A stretch of DNA of 40,694 nt from JBAZJN01 sp041651295 (GTDB lineage: Bacteria > Patescibacteriota > UBA1384 > XYA2-FULL-43-10 > CAINNR01), in assembly GCA_041651295.1 (NCBI GenBank), contig JBAZJN010000009.1:1-40694 (forward strand). The letters are read 5' to 3'. The notes beneath the pieces were generated by a model. It was not told the origin of the DNA, ran no database searches, and worked only from the letters and a program-made list of their open reading frames with translations. The position numbers were made by a program, and so were the translations under genes. This document shows, piece after piece, positions 38,288 through 40,694 of the stretch (positions are counted from its first letter, which is position 1; the number at the start of each line of letters is the position of its first letter).

Positions 38288-38309
38288 ACAGCTCCATGGG
38301 AGCTGTTTT
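38288..38309 (+). terminator. Possible terminator of cysS
   Basis: ACAGCTCC-ATG-GGAGCTGT (38288-38306) is a perfect 8-bp hairpin followed by TTT on the plus strand. The T tract is short, so strength is uncertain. The same hairpin lies inside minus-strand unit A. Confidence 0.5.
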
Positions 38310-38407
38310 GGGTTCTGGGGGGAGCCCATCCTTTGTGTGCGGCTGAATCTGGTTCAGCCGGACCGCAAGCGAGGCTTGCGTTTTAAGGGCGGGGTTTGTT
38401 GTGTTGC

Positions 38408-38476
38408 CATTGCGAGGAGAAACGACGAAGCAATCTAGATTGCCACGCCTCCGTTATTAACGGATGGCTCGCAATG
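38408..38476. repeat. CATTGCGAG-type palindromic element
   Basis: CATTGCGAG (38408-38416) and CTCGCAATG (38468-38476) are perfect 9-bp terminal inverted repeats enclosing GCAATCTAGATTGC and CCGTTA/TAACGG. This closely resembles the CATTGCGAGGAG...AATGACA interspersed repeats seen in many bacteria. It lies inside RNA unit A. Confidence 0.75.
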
Positions 38477-38815
38477 ACAGCTAGGAATACTCTTTGTCCC
38501 AAGCGTCTGAGCCACTGCCGCACGAGGCGACAAAATGCTTAATGCGATTTGTTGACGGCTAGTGCGCTTGCCGTCGATCGCATATATCCGATAGTTGTCG
38601 GAATAAGCATTTTTGGTGGCCCAGGCGTCCGGGACAGACTTTTTGTGGTCGTCCGAGACGGGGCCACCTTAATCTATTGAGCGGGGACTTGCTCTCAAGA
38701 TTTTGGGGCTCAGCATGGTCAGTGCAAGGGTGTCCGTTTTGGCAAACTCTTGCCAGACCATGATCGAAAAAGTTCGGCACCTAGCTGGGGTGGTGCAGAA
38801 CTTTTTGACAGCTGC

Positions 38816-38845
38816 AGACTAGCATATGTTATACGGTAATGTCAA
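38816..38845 (-). promoter_or_regulatory. Promoter of RNA unit A
   Basis: On the minus strand a perfect -35 TTGACA (38840-38845), an 18-bp spacer and TAGTCT (38816-38821) with an upstream TGC (extended -10). Weak in the -10 hexamer but supported by the TGC and the perfect -35. Confidence 0.55.
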
Positions 38846-38856
38846 TATTAGATAAT

Positions 38857-38885
38857 AAAAAAATCCCGGCGTAAGACAACCGGGA
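38857..38885 (-). terminator. Terminator of RNA unit B
   Basis: On the minus strand TCCCGG and CCGGGA (38880-38885 and 38864-38869) pair around TTGTCTTACG and are followed by seven T. Confidence 0.9.
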
Positions 38886-39100
38886 AACGGGTCTTGAGAC
38901 TTTCGTCTCGGGTGCCGGTTTATCACCGGCAATCACCCCTTTCAGGGAAGAATTGGTTTGGCCTACTTGCCGAGATCAGCGGCGTTGGCGATGCCGATCT
39001 CGCGTTGGCAAAAGGCCGATGGTGTACTACTGGCGGCCGGCTTCAGCTGCTAATCCGCGTTGGATTGCTGCCGAACGACCGCCCGGCCGGGGCCGCCGCG

Positions 39101-39202
39101 CTAGCTGGCGCCGATGGTGGCCGCGCCGCCGTGGATCACGCCCAGGAAGCCGATGTCCTTGTTCGCGTCGCAGTTGTCTCCGCGTGAACCAATGACCGAC
39201 AT
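39101..39202 (-). CDS. Possible 33-aa small protein inside unit B
   Basis: The minus-strand frame begins at ATG 39202 (MSVIGSRGDNCDANKDIGFL) and ends at TAG 39101-39103 with a hydrophobic, Gly/Ala-rich tail (GVIHGGAATIGAS). AGAGGTGG lies upstream and would better fit the in-frame TTG at 39214 (37 aa). It stands between hairpins in a transcript with its own promoter and terminator. Evidence is thin: no homologue is recognised and GC-rich sequence opens frames by chance. Confidence 0.3.
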   Translation of the reverse strand: MSVIGSRGDNCDANKDIGFLGVIHGGAATIGAS

Positions 39203-39428
39203 GCGTCTCTTCAAGGTAACCACCTCTTGCGCCCCCCAGGGGGCGTTGTTAGCTGCTAACGGTTGGCAGGTCTATTAGGGCTGATGCCCGCGATGACTGT
39301 CAGCCATAAAGCAGCCGCTTCCCCACAGGATAGTGGGGCAGTGGTGGAGCCTCCTCTGATGGGAGGTCCAGTTGAGACTGTAGTGCTCCGCGCACGTCAG
39401 CCGCGTCCTCCACCAATACTGTGCATAC

Positions 39429-39457
39429 ATATTAGCATATACTAGAATTTTTGTCAA
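39429..39457 (-). promoter_or_regulatory. Promoter of RNA unit B
   Basis: On the minus strand a perfect -35 TTGACA (39452-39457), a 17-bp spacer and TAATAT (39429-39434), with an upstream TGC. It is one of the best promoters in the window. The -35 is part of a 10-bp inverted repeat TTTTTGTCAA/TTGACAAAAA. Confidence 0.8.
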
Positions 39458-39467
39458 GGTTTTGACA

Positions 39468-39527
39468 AAAATAATTCAAAATTCAAAATGCAAAAATCAA
39501 AATTACAATTCAAAATTGCAAAATTAT
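39468..39527. repeat. Degenerate AAAATNC heptamer array before dus
   Basis: The stretch is built from AAAATTC, AAAATGC, AAAAATC and related 7-8 bp units. It is open in the dus frame from a TTG at 39462, but it looks repeat-derived and is not taken as part of the protein. Confidence 0.7.
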
Positions 39528-39551
39528 CAAATACCAGATAAGATATTTTTG

Positions 39552-40565
39552 ATGAAAAACGTTTGGACCAAACTAAAGAAACCAATTCTTATGCTTTCGC
39601 CAATGGCCGGATACACCGACTCGGCTTTTCGCATACTTTGCAAAGAACAAGGCGCATCACTACTCATGACCGAATTGGTCTCTGCGGACGCAATCAGTCA
39701 TTTCGTAGGAAAATCCGAAGCTCGAAATCCGAATGACGAAGCAAATTCAAAATCACAAATACAAAAGATCAAGCAAAATCCGACATATAAGCTAATGGAG
39801 TTTCAAAAAGCTGAGATGCCGATAATTGTTCAGCTTTTTGGTAAACATCCGGAAAAGTTTGCCGTCGCCGCCAAGTGGATTGAAAAAAATATCAAACCGG
39901 CGGGCATTGATATCAACATGGGCTGTCCGGCAAAAAAAGTTGTCAAATCGGATCATGGCGCCACTCTTTTACGTGATCAGGAACGAGGGGTTGCTGTTGT
40001 TAAAGCCGTTAGAGCAGCCACAAACTTGCCGTTATCGGTTAAAACCAGACTTGGTTGGGATCGCGATGACGAGATTTTGGAGTTCGGACCAAAACTAATC
40101 GCCGCCGGCGCTGATGCTCTGATTATTCATGGGCGAACATATAAAGATGGATTTTCCAATCAGGCTCGATGGGAAACTATATATAGAATCAAATCCGAAA
40201 TCCGAAATCCGAATAACGAAGTTAAAATCATCGGGAATGGAGATATTCGATCAAACCAAGATATTAAAGAAAAAATCAGCAATCTTGACGGAGTTGCTAT
40301 CGGCCGAGGCGCCATTGGCAATCCGTTTATATTCAATGCTGATTTTGAAAAATTATCAGATAGCGAAAAACTGGAGGCGAAGAAAAAACTTGCACTAAGA
40401 CACGCGGAATTGGCTTTTGAAACCAAAGGCGAAAAGGGGATTATCGAACTTCGAAAACATCTCCTACTATATTTTCGCAGGCATGAACGGGCGAAAGAGT
40501 TACGAAAAAAATTTGTTGAAGTCAAAAATCTAGATCAGATAAAAGAAGTAATAGCACTTGTGTAG
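39552..40565 (+). CDS. dus: tRNA-dihydrouridine synthase
   Basis: The 337-aa flavoenzyme reduces specific uridines in tRNA. Motifs: LSPMAGYTDSAFRILC (FMN pocket), GIDINMGCPAKKVVKSDHGA with the catalytic Cys, LSVKTRLGWD, LIIHGRTYKDGFS, and IGNGDIRSNQDI followed by GVAIGRGAIGNPFIF for phosphate binding. The C-terminal helical domain is present. The start is taken at the ATG at 39552; a longer reading from TTG 39462 would consist of repeat-coded Asn/Lys/Gln residues. Two internal insertions are encoded by heptamer-like DNA: EARNPNDEANSKSQIQ (39711-39770) and SEIRNPNNE (40190-40219). No Shine-Dalgarno is apparent. Which Dus class it belongs to is not clear. Confidence 0.92.
   Translation: MKNVWTKLKKPILMLSPMAGYTDSAFRILCKEQGASLLMTELVSADAISHFVGKSEARNPNDEANSKSQIQKIKQNPTYKLMEFQKAEMPIIVQLFGKHPEKFAVAAKWIEKNIKPAGIDINMGCPAKKVVKSDHGATLLRDQERGVAVVKAVRAATNLPLSVKTRLGWDRDDEILEFGPKLIAAGADALIIHGRTYKDGFSNQARWETIYRIKSEIRNPNNEVKIIGNGDIRSNQDIKEKISNLDGVAIGRGAIGNPFIFNADFEKLSDSEKLEAKKKLALRHAELAFETKGEKGIIELRKHLLLYFRRHERAKELRKKFVEVKNLDQIKEVIALV
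40191..40211. repeat. In-frame AAATCCG x3 heptamer array in dus
   Basis: Three perfect tandem copies of AAATCCG (40191-40197, 40198-40204, 40205-40211) lie within the coding sequence and encode part of KSEIRNPN. A related degenerate stretch (AAATCCGAAGCTCGAAATCCG) starts near 39713. Confidence 0.9.
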
Positions 40566-40568
40566 TTC

Positions 40569-40694
40569 CTACATTAGAGTTCGAAGCTTTACACCAAAGA
40601 ATTCCTCATAAGGTGACCTGTATCCCAATCGTTTCCTTGGTCTGTGGTTGATTTGATTAACCACTTGTTTTAATTGTTCTGCATTAATATTACT
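40569..40694 (-). CDS. IS30-family transposase, C-terminal end (cut by window edge)
   Basis: The minus strand reads 41 residues to a TAG stop, including VVNQINHRPRKRLGYRSPYE and EFFGVKL. N-x-RPRKRLGYRTPYE-x-F is the conserved C-terminal signature of IS30-family transposases. The rest of the gene lies beyond the window. It differs from the intact IS30 at 22.5 kb, whose C-terminus is unlike this, so it represents a second element. It ends only 3 nt after the dus stop codon. Confidence 0.85.
   Translation of the reverse strand, partial: SNINAEQLKQVVNQINHRPRKRLGYRSPYEEFFGVKLRTLM

Larger units (their letters stand above)
38246..38809 (-). ncRNA. Candidate structured RNA unit A (about 565 nt)
   Basis: From the predicted start near 38809 to a strong terminator the minus strand is an almost continuous set of stems and no convincing gene. 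In order: AAAAAGTTC...GAACTTTTT with an inner GCACC/GGTGC (38767-38806). CATGGTC/GACCATG enclosing TGGCAA-GAGT-TTGCCA (38714-38762). TGAGC/GCTCA enclosing CTTG/CAAG. GGTGGCCC/GGGCCACC. A three-way junction closed by AAAATGCTTA/TAAGCATTTT (38532-38612) with arms TCCGA/TCGGA and ATGCGAT/ATCGCAT, the latter topped by GACGGC/GCCGTC. Then an interspersed repeat (38408-38476) and three more hairpins. I tested by eye for tmRNA, RNase P, SRP and 6S landmarks and found none. A short peptide (MVWQEFAKTDT..., 30 aa) can be read but lacks a Shine-Dalgarno. Confidence 0.5.
38857..39422 (-). ncRNA. Candidate structured RNA unit B (about 566 nt) with a possible small ORF
   Basis: A consensus promoter starts this GC-rich minus-strand unit and a terminator ends it. 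Hairpins in transcript order: GGTGGAG/CTCCACC, CCCCAC-TATCCT-GTGGGG, GTTAG-CAG-CTAAC, CGCCCC-CTGG-GGGGCG. Near the 3' end: GAGATCGGC paired with GCTGATCTC, TGCCGG/CCGGCA, and GAGAC-GAAA-GTCTC with a GNRA loop. In the middle a 33-codon frame (39101-39202) is open. The unit may be a structured RNA, or a small-protein mRNA with long structured ends. No known RNA family is recognised. Confidence 0.45.

Noticed and set aside
38559..38780. A 73-aa minus-strand frame in unit A.
   Set aside because: It starts from GTG within a stem, has no Shine-Dalgarno, and is rich in Arg, Cys, His and Pro as expected of random reading through structured RNA.
38894..39195. 97- and 80-aa plus-strand frames antisense to unit B.
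   Set aside because: Arg/Ala-rich, no ribosome-binding site or promoter, and GC-rich sequence opens frames by chance.
38246..39422. Identity of units A or B as tmRNA, RNase P RNA, SRP RNA or 6S RNA.
   Set aside because: No alanine-tRNA-like ends or tag ending in LAA, no conserved P4 sequences of RNase P, no SRP tetraloop domain and no long 6S-type duplex were found by eye.
39462..39551. Longer N-terminus of Dus from TTG 39462.
   Set aside because: The added residues are encoded by a degenerate heptamer repeat and precede the region where Dus homology starts.

Overview
The window looks like a chromosomal piece of a Candidate Phyla Radiation (Patescibacteria) genome. The grounds are compact housekeeping genes in a low-GC background, the standard genetic code (TGA is used as stop), a type IV pilus locus with glycine-rich surface proteins, a very short Mfd, heptamer microsatellites and many palindromic interspersed elements. 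The lineage is an inference; no 16S gene is present. Several genes appear to be leaderless (-10 box 6-9 nt before ATG), while a second set carries strong Shine-Dalgarno sequences.

Layout. 1-3150: a small minus-strand orphan gene, a zinc-ribbon gene, then holB-ricT-TPR. 3175-3772: minus-strand tRNA-Thr(GGT), tRNA-Tyr(GTA), tRNA-Thr(TGT), rpmG, tRNA-Trp(CCA), a remnant of the ancestral tRNA-tuf-rpmG-trpT-secE-nusG-rplK cluster whose other part lies at 28.2-29.5 kb. 3898-9500: a PEBP gene, then an operon of three large exported proteins. 9598-18... kb: a pilus assembly locus (pilN, pilO, a PilP-like gene, pilB, pilT, pilC, pilA, pilD, three minor pilins) ending at 19105 and running into trpS and an RNase HI gene. 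20.6-23.6 kb: an accessory island with a GC-rich 244-aa orphan gene behind a long structured leader, a DUF167 gene, an 80-aa cysteine protein, and an intact IS30-family element (22501-23557, TGA target duplication) sitting between the promoter and the gene of the 80-aa protein. 23.7-38.2 kb: ileS-rodA, rplU-secE-nusG-rplK, mini-mfd, dprA, topA, recR and cysS, interspersed with small single-gene units. 38.2-39.46 kb: two tandem minus-strand transcription units of about 565 nt each with near-consensus promoters, dense hairpins and intrinsic terminators. They are the best candidates here for undescribed structured RNAs. 39.5 kb-end: dus and the C-terminal end of a second IS30 transposase.

How it works together. 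The pilus genes encode the inner-membrane platform, extension and retraction ATPases, prepilin peptidase and pilins. The exported proteins upstream could be surface or pilus-associated adhesins. DprA elsewhere in the window would fit uptake of DNA through such a pilus. The information-processing genes (holB, topA, recR, mfd, nusG, rplK, rplU, rpmG, three aminoacyl-tRNA synthetases, dus) are ordinary but streamlined.

The unusual layer is what lies between and inside them. (i) Two cloverleaf-like palindromes of about 50 bp have the same arm plan and are inserted in frame: one forms the C-terminus of HolB, the other splits a prepilin leader. (ii) 7-bp repeats have expanded in frame in ileS, nusG and dus. 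(iii) Six small orphan genes (five on the minus strand) and two RNA-like units form monocistronic units, most with a recognisable promoter, a strong ribosome-binding site where they code for protein, and an intrinsic terminator.
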